64,000 nt of DNA from Geomonas azotofigens (GCF_018919395.1 NZ_JAHLME010000003.1:1-64000), one strand, 5' to 3'. Shown: positions 53,679-63,222, counted from the first letter of the stretch. Numbers and translations: made by a program. Notes: a model not told the origin generated them from the sequence alone.

Positions 53679-53741
53679 TTTTCAAGGCTGGAAAGAGCTG
53701 TTTATTCGACGTTGAACAAAAGGCAAGGGCATCGAAGCCTT
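53679..53741 (+). promoter_or_regulatory. Two hexaloop hairpins in the glnK leader (ANTAR-type RNA target)
   Basis: Hairpin 1: stem TTTTC/GGAAA, loop AAGGCT (53684-53689). Hairpin 2: stem AGGGC/GCCTT, loop ATCGAA (53731-53736). Both loops have six bases with A at position 1 and G at position 4, the signature bound by ANTAR-domain antiterminators. TTCAGG-GG-CCTGAA follows and overlaps hairpin 2, so it would compete with it. A classical T-run terminator is not evident. Another hairpin, TGCACG-CAG-CGTGCA, lies further on near 53833. The rest of 53476-53889 shows no gene. Confidence 0.6.
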
Positions 53742-53871
53742 CAGGGGCCTGAAAAGAGGGTAAAACCTGGAACCGATGGATGCTATGTCCGCAAGCCGGA
53801 GACGGCCTGCTGAATGTTCTGCAAGACCTGTGATGCACGCAGCGTGCAAACGACAAATCCACCGCCATTAA

Positions 53872-54228
<357 letters not shown>

Positions 54229-54280
54229 GACTTTCGGTTCTTTCAATCCAAACCCATAAATACGATCAATGGAGAGTGTT

Positions 54281-55819
54281 ATGATGCGTGACATCAAAAA
54301 GGTAAAGGATGCAGCTAAGCCCGCTTCCAGCTGCCTCACCATGAAACTTGGGAAGCTGGCCCTCCTGGCCAGCCTGATGCTGGTGCCGGTCCTCGCCATA
54401 GCCGAGGAGAAAGCGGCCGATTCCGCCGCCGCTCCGGCTGCCGCGACTGCAACCGCCGCCCCCGCCGCCGCTGCCCCCGCCGCGGCGCCTGCTCCGGCCG
54501 CCGCTGCCCCCGCCGCCGCTCCGGCCGCCGCGCCGGCCGCCAAGAACGTCGCCCCGGTCCTCAACACCGGCGACACCGCCTGGATGCTGGTCTCCGCCGC
54601 GATGGTCCTCTTCATGACCCCGGGCCTCGCCCTGTTCTACGGCGGCATGGTCCGCCAGAAGAACGTCCTGTCCACCATGATGCATTCCCTGGTGGCCATG
54701 GGCATCGTCGGCGTGCAGTGGGCCATCATCGGCTACTCGCTGGCCTTCGGTCCCGACCTGGGGCACGGCCTCGTGGGCGACTTCAGCAAGGCCCTTCTGA
54801 ACGGGCTGATCACCTTTAAGGATGGCAACGCGATCTACGCGCTGTTCCAGAACGTCCCGACCGAGCCGGGCGCCATCCCCGAGTACGTCTTCGCGATGTA
54901 CCAGGCCATGTTCGCCATCATCACCGTGGCGCTCATCTCCGGCGCCCTGGCCGAGAGGGTCAAGTTCTCCGCCTACTGCCTCTTCGTGCTGCTCTGGACC
55001 ACCCTCGTCTACGATCCGCTGGCTCATTGGGTCTGGATGTCCGACGGCTGGCTCTTCAAGCTGGGCGCGCTTGACTTCGCGGGCGGCACTGTCGTTCACC
55101 TCTCCTCCGGTATCTCGTCCCTGGTGGTGCTCTTCTTCCTCGGCAAGCGTCACGGCTTCCCGACCGAGCGCATGGCTCCGCACAGCCTGCCGCTGACCCT
55201 GATCGGCGTCGGCATACTCTGGTTCGGCTGGTTCGGCTTCAACGCCGGTTCCGCCATCGTGGGCGCCGGCTGCTCCGACGCGGCGGGCGGCCTGGCCGGC
55301 CTCGCCTTCATGACCACCACCATCGCACCGGCCGCGGCCGGACTCACCTGGATGATCGCCGAATGGATCCATGCCGGCAAGCCTTCCGCTCTGGGCTTCG
55401 GCTCCGGCGTCGTGGCCGGCCTGGTCGTGATCACCCCCGCTGCCGGCTTCGTGCAGCCGGGTGCCGCCCTGCTCATGGGCGTCGCCGGCGGCCTGGTCTG
55501 CTACGGCGGTGTGCTGGTGAAGGCGAAGTTCAAGTACGACGACTCCCTGGATGCCTTCGGCGTGCATGGCGTGGGCGGCACCACCGGCGCCATCCTGACC
55601 GGCGTGTTCGCCACCGTCGGCGCCACCGGCCTCACCTCCGGCAACATGAAGCAGTTCGTCACCCAGCTGATCGCGGTCGGCGCGGCAGGCGCCTACGCGG
55701 TGGTGGTGACCCTGGTGATCGCCTTCGTGCTGCACAAGACCATCGGCCTGCGTGTCGACAAGGAAGACGAGATCATGGGCCTCGACCAGACCCAGCACTC
55801 GGAGACCGCCTACAACTAA
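54281..55819 (+). CDS. amtB: Ammonium transporter
   Basis: About 512 residues. An export signal (MKLGKLALLASLMLVPVLAIA, about 26-45) is followed by an Ala/Pro-rich periplasmic spacer of about 40 residues and then an Amt core: AWMLVSAAMVLFMTPGLALFYGGMVRQKNVLSTMM, GGTVVHLSSGISSLVV, WFGWFGFNAGSAIV, FGVHGVGGTTGAILTG. I start at ATG 54281 after GGAGAG. The spacer is unusual for an Amt. Regulated with glnK. Confidence 0.94.
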   Translation: MMRDIKKVKDAAKPASSCLTMKLGKLALLASLMLVPVLAIAEEKAADSAAAPAAATATAAPAAAAPAAAPAPAAAAPAAAPAAAPAAKNVAPVLNTGDTAWMLVSAAMVLFMTPGLALFYGGMVRQKNVLSTMMHSLVAMGIVGVQWAIIGYSLAFGPDLGHGLVGDFSKALLNGLITFKDGNAIYALFQNVPTEPGAIPEYVFAMYQAMFAIITVALISGALAERVKFSAYCLFVLLWTTLVYDPLAHWVWMSDGWLFKLGALDFAGGTVVHLSSGISSLVVLFFLGKRHGFPTERMAPHSLPLTLIGVGILWFGWFGFNAGSAIVGAGCSDAAGGLAGLAFMTTTIAPAAAGLTWMIAEWIHAGKPSALGFGSGVVAGLVVITPAAGFVQPGAALLMGVAGGLVCYGGVLVKAKFKYDDSLDAFGVHGVGGTTGAILTGVFATVGATGLTSGNMKQFVTQLIAVGAAGAYAVVVTLVIAFVLHKTIGLRVDKEDEIMGLDQTQHSETAYN

Positions 55820-55842
55820 CACCGTCCGGACAGCTAGCAACG

Positions 55843-55877
55843 AGAAGGGGGACCGCAAGGTCCCCCTTCTCTTGTTT
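55843..55877 (+). terminator. Intrinsic terminator after amtB
   Basis: AGAAGGGGGACC-GCAA-GGTCCCCCTTCT followed by CTTGTTT. Confidence 0.85.
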
Positions 55878-55914
55878 CTGATCGAGCATGATCTTCCGGC
55901 TTGAAGCGTCCACA

Positions 55915-56025
55915 TCCCCTCTCCCTCCGGAGAGGGCTAGGGTGAGGGGATTGACCTCGCGCAGAGCCCTCACCCCCCCTTCGGGCACCCTCTCCCAGGG
56001 GGAGAGGGACGAGGGGAGGATCACC
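55915..56025. repeat. Palindromic GC-rich intergenic repeat
   Basis: CCCCTCTCCCTCCGGAGAGGG and GGGTGAGGGG arms face CCCTCACCCCCC and CCCTCTCCCAGGGGGAGAGGG. A REP-like element of a type widespread in many genomes. It fills most of the 324 bp between amtB and the ferritin-like gene; nothing else is seen there. Confidence 0.65.
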
Positions 56026-56143
56026 GGTACTCTTCTGTCTGCCTCCACGCACGTTCCATAAATAAATCGCCTACCCTTTTGAAATATAGAGATTTCCTGT
56101 TACTGTTTTCCAGCCAGAAAAAGACAGTCGGGGAGGGGGAACT

Positions 56144-56587
56144 ATGAATTCCAGGGACATGGTGCTCCGGAAGGAAGGGGACGGCATCGGGTACTACGAG
56201 CGCTGCGGCGCGGAGGCGGGAATCGCCGGGCTGTCCACCATCTTCAGGATGTTCAGCGAGGATGAACTGCGTCACGCGGGTGCCCTGCGCGCGCTGCGGG
56301 ACGGGGGGAGGGTGGACCTGCGCCAATCGGCCACGCTGGAGGGGGCGCGGAGCATCCTGCGCCGGCTTTCCGCCGAGGAACTCTCCCGCTACCGCGGCGA
56401 CCTCGGACTGTACCGCAACGCCATGCAGTTCGAGGCGCTTTCCGCGCGTGCCTGCTCCGAACTGGCCCGCGAGGCGCTGCACCCCTGGGAGCGCGAGATG
56501 TTCCAGACCATGGCCGACGAGGACGAGATCCACTTCACGCTGCTCGAGGAGATGCAGGAACTGCTGGAGGATACTGATGTCCAGTGA
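56144..56587 (+). CDS. Ferritin-like domain protein
   Basis: 147 residues, all-helical. Candidate di-iron residues: EDELRHAGAL (E-x-x-x-H type) and EDEIHFTLLEEM, with an earlier YYERCGAEAGIAG helix. The resemblance is to rubrerythrin-like ferritin folds rather than to any named enzyme. Overlaps the suhB start by 11 bp, so the two are co-translated; the reason is unclear. Confidence 0.7.
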   Translation: MNSRDMVLRKEGDGIGYYERCGAEAGIAGLSTIFRMFSEDELRHAGALRALRDGGRVDLRQSATLEGARSILRRLSAEELSRYRGDLGLYRNAMQFEALSARACSELAREALHPWEREMFQTMADEDEIHFTLLEEMQELLEDTDVQ

Positions 56588-57389
56588 GGCCGGGCTGCGG
56601 CAGATGCTCGAGGTAGCGGTGGCGGCGGCACGAGAGGCCGGCGCTCTCCAGAAAGAGAAGCTCTGGAGCGATTTCAGCTTCTCCTTCAAGGGGGAGGTCG
56701 ACATTGTGACCGAGGTGGACCGGGCCTGCGAGGAGATGATCGTCAACCGGATCCGGAGCGCTTTTCCCGGCCACAGCTTTCTCGCCGAGGAGAACCTCTA
56801 CGCGGACGGGGATCCGGCCTGGCGCTGGGTCATCGACCCCCTGGACGGCACCACCAACTACGCCCACGGCTTCCCCTGGTTCTGCGTTTCCATCGCCCTG
56901 GAGCGGCAGGGTGAGCTCACCCTCGGGGTGATCTACCACTGCATGATGGACGAGCTCTTCACCGCCATCCGCGGGGAAGGGGCCTTTTTAAACGGCGCCC
57001 CCATCCACGTCTCCTCCCGCCAACCCCTGAGGCAGTCCCTTATCGCCACCGGGTTTCCCTACGACGCCTCGCGCGGCAACGAGAACAACTTCCGCAACTT
57101 CTTCGAACTGCAGCTCGCGGCGCGTGGGGTGCGCCGGGCCGGGGCCGCGGCGCTCGACCTGGCCTACGTCGCGGCGGGGAGGCTGGACGGCTACTGGGAG
57201 TGCAAGCTGAAGCCCTGGGACGTGGCCGCCGGGGCGCTGCTGGTGCGCGAGGCGGGCGGGACGGTGACCAACCACAAGGGGGAGCCGCACCGGGTCGATG
57301 ATCACCGCATCCTGGCCAGTAACGGCCTTATCCACGAGGAAATGGAGTCCCTGCTGGAGAGGGCGGAGAAGGCCGAGCCGGTGCTTTGA
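56577..57389 (+). CDS. suhB: Inositol-1-monophosphatase family protein
   Basis: 270 residues. Metal-binding motifs EENLYADGDPAWRWVIDPLDGTTNYAHGFPWF and KPWDVAAGALLVREAGG. Dephosphorylates inositol-1-phosphate or a related sugar phosphate. ATG 56577 lies inside the preceding gene. Confidence 0.92.
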   Translation: MSSEAGLRQMLEVAVAAAREAGALQKEKLWSDFSFSFKGEVDIVTEVDRACEEMIVNRIRSAFPGHSFLAEENLYADGDPAWRWVIDPLDGTTNYAHGFPWFCVSIALERQGELTLGVIYHCMMDELFTAIRGEGAFLNGAPIHVSSRQPLRQSLIATGFPYDASRGNENNFRNFFELQLAARGVRRAGAAALDLAYVAAGRLDGYWECKLKPWDVAAGALLVREAGGTVTNHKGEPHRVDDHRILASNGLIHEEMESLLERAEKAEPVL

Positions 57390-57411
57390 CCGGCGGATCA
57401 TGGTTGGAAAA

Positions 57412-57438
57412 GGGGCGCCTGCAGGCGCCTTTTTTTTT
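57412..57438 (+). terminator. Intrinsic terminator after suhB
   Basis: GGCGCC-TGCA-GGCGCC followed by nine Ts. Confidence 0.9.
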
Positions 57439-57440
57439 GT

Positions 57441-57498
57441 ACGGCAAATCCCCCTCCGTCCCCCCTGCGCAAAGGGGGGGGCAGGGGGGATTTGCCGT
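57441..57498. repeat. Short element with perfect terminal inverted repeats
   Basis: ACGGCAAATCCCCC at the left and GGGGGATTTGCCGT at the right, enclosing 30 bp. Related to the repeat at 40301. MITE- or REPIN-like. Confidence 0.7.
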
Positions 57499-57575
57499 AA
57501 AATACTGTAGGAAAAAGCTTGGCGATGTTATATAGTTGTGCGGCCTTTCACCCCCATCCGCACTCCGGAGGAAAG

Positions 57576-58031
57576 ATGCTCAACCTGCGCAAGAAGATCC
57601 TGGTGGCCATCGACGGCTCACCGCTTTCGGACAAGGCCGCCGAGGAGGCGGTCCGCTTCGCCGCGGGCATCCCGAGCCAGTTCAAGAGCAAGGTCTACGG
57701 GCTCCTGGTGCTCCCCAACGCGCCGCGCAACACCTTCACCGACTTCGTCCCGGCGCGCCCCATCACCGAGCAGGACCAGTGGAGCGAACTCAAGGAACGC
57801 ATCTTCTACGTGGTGGAGAAGCTCGCCGCCGAGCTGGAGGTGCCGTTGGAGACCGCGGTGGTCTACGGCGACCCGGCCGAGGAGCTGATCCGGTTTTCCC
57901 AGAAGGAGGAGATCGATGTGATCGTGATCGGGAGCACCGGCAAGGGCTTTTTGAAGCGGAAGCTTTTGGGGAGCGTGTCGCACAAGGTGGTGCGGGACGC
58001 CAAGTGCTCGGTCTACGTGGTCAGGGGGTAG
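57576..58031 (+). CDS. Universal stress protein UspA family
   Basis: 151 residues. KKILVAIDGSPLSDKAAEEAVRFAA opening and the ATP-loop VIVIGSTGKGFLKRKLLGSVSHKVVRDAKCSVYVV (G-x2-G-x9-G-[ST] type), so probably ATP-binding. ATG 57576 after GGAGGAAAG. Its 3' end overlaps the converging isomerase gene by 11 bp. Confidence 0.92.
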   Translation: MLNLRKKILVAIDGSPLSDKAAEEAVRFAAGIPSQFKSKVYGLLVLPNAPRNTFTDFVPARPITEQDQWSELKERIFYVVEKLAAELEVPLETAVVYGDPAEELIRFSQKEEIDVIVIGSTGKGFLKRKLLGSVSHKVVRDAKCSVYVVRG

Positions 58032-58815
58032 TCTTGGCGGTTTCCTGCCTCAGGTAGGCGAGGATCTCCTTCAGGCTTTGCAGGATGATCCCTTCCCCCT
58101 TGGGGAACTCGTGAGGGGAAAGTTCCAGGGTGAGGATGTCGTTGTAGGCGGTGTTCCTCAGGTGGTTCAAGAAGCGGGTGAGCGGCAGGATGCCGTGCCC
58201 TGGCAGCAGGTGCTGCCGGCCGTGCCCGTAGTCGGAGAAATGGATGTTCCTGATCCGGCCGCTGTTGTAGCAGAGGTAGAAGTCGTTGATGAAGTTGGCC
58301 CGCCCGCTCCCCATGTGGGTGCAGTCGAAGGTGAGGTAGAGGTTCCTCTCGTGGAGGAACTCGATCAGCTTCTGGGTCTCGGAGAGGATGTAGCCGTTGA
58401 TCCGGTACTTGCCGGTCCAGGGCATGTTCTCCAGGGTGACGGCAACCTGGTCCCCCCCGATCTCCTTTTGAAAGTCCTGCATCCGGTACAGCCAGCGCCA
58501 GTACGCGAACTCCAGTCCCAGCCATGAGGGGGGATGGAAGTTCACCAGCCCGATGCCGCAGTCCGCGGCGATCTCCACGCAACGTTTCAAAGAATCGACA
58601 GGGCTCCCCCAGCCGTCCAGCTGCAGGAACGGGGCATGGATCGAGAAGATCGGCATGATCTGCGCGAGTTCCTTTACCAGTCGCCGCGAGTTCACCTTCT
58701 GGAACTCCTGGTTGATCACCAGTTCCATGCCGTCGAAGCCGGCTTCCCGCGCCATGGCGAAGGCCTTGGGGAGGGGGAAGGTGAACAGCGTTCCTGCGGA
58801 GATGGATATGCGCAT
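58021..58815 (-). CDS. Sugar phosphate isomerase/epimerase-type TIM barrel
   Basis: 264 residues of the AP-endonuclease-2/xylose-isomerase-like superfamily. FSIHAPFLQLDGWG, LVNFHPPSW, VTLENMPWTG, LTFDCTHMGSG and IRNIHFSDYGHGRQHLLPGHG carry the usual Glu/His/Asp metal ligands. Substrate unknown. Confidence 0.82.
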   Translation of the reverse strand: MRISISAGTLFTFPLPKAFAMAREAGFDGMELVINQEFQKVNSRRLVKELAQIMPIFSIHAPFLQLDGWGSPVDSLKRCVEIAADCGIGLVNFHPPSWLGLEFAYWRWLYRMQDFQKEIGGDQVAVTLENMPWTGKYRINGYILSETQKLIEFLHERNLYLTFDCTHMGSGRANFINDFYLCYNSGRIRNIHFSDYGHGRQHLLPGHGILPLTRFLNHLRNTAYNDILTLELSPHEFPKGEGIILQSLKEILAYLRQETAKTTP

Positions 58816-58828
58816 GCCCGGTCCTATC

Positions 58829-60094
58829 CTATACCTGTCCTACCAGCCTCTGGTAGGCGATCTTCTGCAGGCTGAGCACCGCCTCCAGCGCGCTCCTCAG
58901 CCGCGCGTCCAGCGCCATGCTGAACTCCTCGGGATTGGCGAAGGCCGCCGCTTCCTCGCTGCGAATCTCACCCTCGATCCTCAACTGCATCAGGCACTGT
59001 AGCGCCTTCAGGAGCCGCTCGGCCAGGTCGACGTCCAGCGCGCCCCGGTACAGGAGCTGCCGTATCCGCTCCAGCGTCCCCCCTTCGTGCACCTCCGCCT
59101 GCAGCGCCAGGATGCGGACCAGTTGCACCAGGGGAGAGAGACCCAGCGTCTCGATGTCGATCTCACCCTGGTGCTCGCCGCCGCGCTCCAGGCGCCAGCG
59201 CCCGAAGTGCCCGAGGGCGAGGGGGAGGTTGATCACCCGGCGCGCCAGCTGGAAGAAGGGATCCCGCCCGCGCTGCTCCTTGAGGGCGGCCGCCGCCGCG
59301 GTGAGCGCCTGCTCGCCCAGCGGCTCGAAGCCGGCGACGTGGCAAAGATCGGCCATCGACTCAAGGCGCCAGCGCCACTCCGGAAGCGGCGGCGCGGCCT
59401 GCTTCTGCGCGGCGGCGAAGGGGAGCATCGGCTCCAGTTCCGGGGGGGGCGGTTGTTGCCGGTCCACGTTCTTCAACAGGGAGCGCCACTCGGTGAGGGA
59501 GCCGTGCCACGGTACCTCACCCTCGGCGAGGAGCCCCGCCTCGTGGAGCGCCTGGGTGAGCTGGCGGCTGAACAGGTAGAAACGCTGGGAGTCGAGCTGG
59601 TGCAGCAGCAGGTAACGGTTCCGGCCATAGAGGGTCTGCTCGCCGCGGCCACGGTCCCCGGAAACGAGCAGGGCGTAAACCGGCGCCGTCCCCTGTCCCA
59701 GGTCGCGCATGCGCTCCTCGGCCAGCTGTGCCGCCCTCAGCAGCACCCGGTCGTGCAGGGCGTTGCAGGCGCCGCAGAGCGCCAGGGTGGAGTTGCGGCG
59801 CCGGAAGTGGGCGGAGACCAGTTCGCGGTAGCGCGCCTGGAGCGGCACCAGCGCCGCCGGTATGGGAGCCTCGGCGATCCCCTGGTCCAGCGCCGCCAGT
59901 TCCTGGTCCATCTGCTCCTCGTAGGCCAGCTCCTCCTTGAACGAACCGATCAGGGTCCCGAGGAAGGCCTCCGCCTCGCGCGACGAACTGCTGCCCCACT
60001 TGGACTCCAGGCGCTTCTTGAGGCTTGCCACCAGCTCCGTGCTGGCGCGCCACTTGAGGATCTCGTCACCCTTGGTTCCCAAAAGCATGGGCAT
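58829..60094 (-). CDS. DUF294-type protein with degraded nucleotidyltransferase site
   Basis: 421 residues. Same architecture as the 405-residue protein at 62005: helical N-terminus, nucleotidyltransferase-like domain and C-terminal DUF294 substrate-binding-like domain. The active site is lost: where the paralogue has SMGSDGREEQTLITDQDYLIVY, this one has a GDRGRGEQTL stretch and GRNRYLLLH, so the metal-binding Asp pair is missing. Probably a regulatory pseudoenzyme. It lies just downstream of the symporter gene and may be co-transcribed with it. Confidence 0.78.
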   Translation of the reverse strand: MPMLLGTKGDEILKWRASTELVASLKKRLESKWGSSSSREAEAFLGTLIGSFKEELAYEEQMDQELAALDQGIAEAPIPAALVPLQARYRELVSAHFRRRNSTLALCGACNALHDRVLLRAAQLAEERMRDLGQGTAPVYALLVSGDRGRGEQTLYGRNRYLLLHQLDSQRFYLFSRQLTQALHEAGLLAEGEVPWHGSLTEWRSLLKNVDRQQPPPPELEPMLPFAAAQKQAAPPLPEWRWRLESMADLCHVAGFEPLGEQALTAAAAALKEQRGRDPFFQLARRVINLPLALGHFGRWRLERGGEHQGEIDIETLGLSPLVQLVRILALQAEVHEGGTLERIRQLLYRGALDVDLAERLLKALQCLMQLRIEGEIRSEEAAAFANPEEFSMALDARLRSALEAVLSLQKIAYQRLVGQV

Positions 60095-60109
60095 AAAAAA
60101 ACTCCTCTT

Positions 60110-61630
60110 TTAGTCCAGGTGCCCGTGGACCTCCTGCTCGAGGAAGCGCCTCATCTCCTCGGGGGGGGCGGGGGTTGCCAGCGATACGGCGATCATCACG
60201 CAGATGACCAGCGGGGCACCGCACAAGGCCGAGGAGGTGACGGGGAAATACGAGGCGAGTCCCGGCAGTACGCCGCCCAGGAGGGGCTCGGCCACCGTGC
60301 AGAGAACGCCGGTGACCATGCCGGCGATGGCGCCGTAACGGTTGGCCCGGTCCCACCAGATCCCCAGGAGGAACAGCGGGAAGATGGTGTTGCCGGCCAG
60401 GGCGAAGGCGACAGCGGTGATCTCGGCGATCAGCCCCGGCGGGTTCAGCGCCACCGCCAGGACCAGCACGGCCAGCACCAGGGTCCCCCCCTTGGCAACC
60501 TGCATGCGCGCCGTCTCGCTGGCCCGGGGGTTGATGAAGCTGTAGTAGAGGTCGTGGGAGATGGAGGCGGCGCCGGTCATCAACAGCCCGGCCACGGTGA
60601 AAAAGGCGGCCGACAGCGCCCCGGCCGCCAGCACGCCGACCAGCCAACCGGGAAGCCCGGCCATCAGGGCGGTTTTCAAGGTGATCACGTCGGCCGCGGC
60701 GCGGGCGGTCTCGGGCGTGAAGGCGATCCCCTGGCGCGCCTCGAGGAGCCTGCCGAAGACGGCGAAGGCGGGGGCGGACCAGTAGATGAGCGCGATGAAG
60801 AAGAGCCCCCAGACCACGCTCCAGCGGGCGTCACGGACGTTGGGGACGGTGTAGAAGCGCGACAGCACGTGGGGGAGCCCGCCGGTCCCCACCATGAGGG
60901 TGAAGCAGAGCGCGCACCACTGGAACAGCGAGTCGCCGGCGAAGGGGAGGGTGAAGTCGATGCGGAACTCGCGGGCAAGGTCGGTCAGGGCCCGGCCGTA
61001 GCCGAACTGCGGCAGCAGCCAGAAATAGCCGAGCTTTCTGGCCAGCCACATGAGCGGCACGATGAAGGCGACGCAGATCACCAGGTACTGCAGCTGCTGG
61101 TTGCGCGGGACCCCGAGGGCACCGGAGACCACCAGGTAGGAGACCACGGCGAGCGCCCCGTAGGTGACCCCTTGCTCATAGCCGATGTCGAACATGAAGG
61201 CGAAGATGAGCCCGATCCCCTTGAACTGGGCCACGCAGTAGATCACGGAGATGGCGATGGCGATCACCGCGGCCATGAGCCTCGCGGCGGGGGATCCGTA
61301 GCGCTCGCCGACGAACTCGGGGGTGGTGAACTTGCCGAAGCGCCGGATCTGGCTCGCCAGGAGCACCAAAAGGAGCACGTAGCCGCCGGTCCAGCCGATC
61401 ACGTAGGCGAGCCCCTGGTAGCCGCGCAGGTAGATGATGCCGGCAAGCCCCATGAGGCTTGCCGCACTCATCCAGTTGCTGGCGATGGCCGCGCCGCCGC
61501 CGATCCTGCCGGTGTAGCGGCCGCCGAAGCCGTATTCCTGACTTTCGCGGGACTTCTGCCTGAGCCCGACCAGGATGAAGGAGAGCATGACCAGCAGAAC
61601 GACGAAGATGGACCAGGACGAGTCATTCAT
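60110..61630 (-). CDS. Sodium/solute symporter (SSS family, ActP/VC_2705-like)
   Basis: 506 residues, about 13 membrane helices. GGAAIASNWMSAASLMGLAGIIY, KFTTPEFVGERYGSPAARL, GGLPHVLSRFYTVPNVRDAR and AGALSAAFFTVAGLLMTGAASISHDLY are SSS patterns; family members with a DUF4212 partner carry acetate or other monocarboxylates. Overlaps the DUF4212 gene by 8 bp. Confidence 0.9.
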   Translation of the reverse strand: MNDSSWSIFVVLLVMLSFILVGLRQKSRESQEYGFGGRYTGRIGGGAAIASNWMSAASLMGLAGIIYLRGYQGLAYVIGWTGGYVLLLVLLASQIRRFGKFTTPEFVGERYGSPAARLMAAVIAIAISVIYCVAQFKGIGLIFAFMFDIGYEQGVTYGALAVVSYLVVSGALGVPRNQQLQYLVICVAFIVPLMWLARKLGYFWLLPQFGYGRALTDLAREFRIDFTLPFAGDSLFQWCALCFTLMVGTGGLPHVLSRFYTVPNVRDARWSVVWGLFFIALIYWSAPAFAVFGRLLEARQGIAFTPETARAAADVITLKTALMAGLPGWLVGVLAAGALSAAFFTVAGLLMTGAASISHDLYYSFINPRASETARMQVAKGGTLVLAVLVLAVALNPPGLIAEITAVAFALAGNTIFPLFLLGIWWDRANRYGAIAGMVTGVLCTVAEPLLGGVLPGLASYFPVTSSALCGAPLVICVMIAVSLATPAPPEEMRRFLEQEVHGHLD

Positions 61631-61943
61631 AGCTTCTGTCTCTCCTGCGGCTGTGGTATTCGCTGATTCGATCCGCGTAGATGTTGAAGATGATGCACAG
61701 GAAGATGAACCACAGAGGGAGGAACTGCCCGGTGAACCAGAAGTGCAGCGGCAGGTTGAACAGCGTGAGCCGGGTCAGCAGGCTGCCGGTGCCGGTGCCC
61801 CGGCAGGCATAGACCAGGAACTGGAACCCGAAGGTGCAGACTCCCCAGCCGAAGAGGATGGCGAGAATGATGTGCACCTCGTCCCGCATGTGCCCCTCCT
61901 TGGGGCGGAGCAGGTTGACCTTGGACTTTTCGGGTCGGCTCAT
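61623..61943 (-). CDS. DUF4212 small membrane partner of the symporter
   Basis: 106 residues. Two membrane helices (IILAILFGWGVCTFGFQFLVY and HFWFTGQFLPLWFIFLCIIFNIYADRI). I choose ATG 61943 after GGAGGAG. DUF4212 proteins are encoded directly before SSS symporters and probably form a complex with them. Confidence 0.85.
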   Translation of the reverse strand: MSRPEKSKVNLLRPKEGHMRDEVHIILAILFGWGVCTFGFQFLVYACRGTGTGSLLTRLTLFNLPLHFWFTGQFLPLWFIFLCIIFNIYADRISEYHSRRRDRSYE

Positions 61944-62004
61944 GTCTCCTCCACTGATGGCGCCCGTTCGGGGAAAAACCCGCCAGGAACGACCCATCGT
62001 GCTT

Positions 62005-63222
62005 CTAAACTATGGAAAAGTTGGTGTGGATGGTCTTTTGCAAATCCTCGATGAGGAGCAGCGCCTGTCTCATCCGTTCCCTCTCGTCACTGGGGAGCGA
62101 GTACGGGTTCAGGTAGTAGGCGTCGTTCTGAATCCCCTTGATCACCTTGATCTGGAGCAGGATGCGGTGCTTGGTGAGGATACGGTAGGCGGCCACGAGC
62201 CCGCGCGCCATGTTGGCGGAGAAGCTGTGCTCCTTTTCCAGGAGCTCGATCCGCGTCACCGTCGAGGTGGCGGGGATCCCCTGGTTGATGGCCAGGATGC
62301 GCACGTTCATCACCAGGGGAGCCCAGGCCAATAGTTTCAGGTTGAAGGAGCCCTTGTGCTCGCCGCTTCCCTCGGTCCAGAACCGCTTCAGGAAACCAAG
62401 GGCCAGCTTCATCTCGGTGGCGGCCTTGGCCATGCCCCAAAGGGCCATGAAGTAGTCCTGCAACAGGGCGCGGATCAGGGAGACCAGCTTGCCGGCCAGT
62501 TCGGCGTCGCCGGCCACGAAGCGGGCGTCGGAGAGGACGATGAGGTCCATCATGTTCTTGCCGTAGTCCTCGGTCTCGTAGCGCACGATGGCGTGCAGAC
62601 GGCGCTGCCACTGCGACAGTGAGCCGCGCCAGTTGTCGTTGACCGGCATGATCCCGCCGCTGCACTTCTTGAAGCCGATCTCGGCCAGCCGCTCCACCAG
62701 GATCCGGCTGTACTCCTGGAAGTAACGGTCGGCCGCCTCGCCCCCGTCGTCGCTGTAGACGATCAGGTAGTCCTGGTCGGTGATGAGGGTCTGCTCCTCG
62801 CGGCCGTCGCTCCCCATGCTGATGAGGGCGAAGGGGACCGGCGGGGGGGAGGGCATCTCCGCCGCGACCAGTTCCAGCGCCCGCCCGGCCAGGGCGTCGC
62901 GGTACCAGGTGCAGTTCTCGTGCAGGGCGGTGACGGAGTAGAAGTTGAGGAAGCGCTCCATCTCGAGGAGGTTCAGTTCCTCGTGGAGCTTCAGGAGCGC
63001 CGCATAGTCGGTCTCGGCCGCCACCCGCTCGATGATGGCTTCTTCCCGCCCGGAGTACAGGCGCAGCTTGCCCAGCTCCTCGGAGGTGTGCCACACCAGC
63101 CCTTCCAGCAGCTTCTTCCCCTCGTCCCGGTCCAAAAGCGGCAAGAAGGCATGCACCTCCCCCAGCAACTCCGAAAGGAGTTCCCCGTCGCCTGGCTCCG
63201 GTGGGTAGATCTGATGGGGCAT
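62005..63222 (-). CDS. DUF294 nucleotidyltransferase-like signalling protein
   Basis: 405 residues. Nucleotidyltransferase site intact: SMGSDGREEQTLITDQDYLIVYSDD (G-S-D-G-R-x-E-Q with D-Q-D); the C-terminal DUF294 domain starts about residue 240. Such proteins often sit beside SSS symporters and CBS proteins and may control them. Contrast with the degraded copy at 58829. Confidence 0.85.
   Translation of the reverse strand: MPHQIYPPEPGDGELLSELLGEVHAFLPLLDRDEGKKLLEGLVWHTSEELGKLRLYSGREEAIIERVAAETDYAALLKLHEELNLLEMERFLNFYSVTALHENCTWYRDALAGRALELVAAEMPSPPPVPFALISMGSDGREEQTLITDQDYLIVYSDDGGEAADRYFQEYSRILVERLAEIGFKKCSGGIMPVNDNWRGSLSQWQRRLHAIVRYETEDYGKNMMDLIVLSDARFVAGDAELAGKLVSLIRALLQDYFMALWGMAKAATEMKLALGFLKRFWTEGSGEHKGSFNLKLLAWAPLVMNVRILAINQGIPATSTVTRIELLEKEHSFSANMARGLVAAYRILTKHRILLQIKVIKGIQNDAYYLNPYSLPSDERERMRQALLLIEDLQKTIHTNFSIV

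Noticed and set aside
53780-53870. Cyclic di-GMP (GEMM) or glutamine riboswitch in the glnK leader
   Set aside because: Some bases look alike, but the conserved cores of these riboswitches are not present.
59087-61666. Very long open frame on the plus strand across the symporter and DUF294 genes
   Set aside because: Its composition is low-complexity charged residues typical of the antisense of high-GC coding DNA, and the minus strand carries clear families over the same span.
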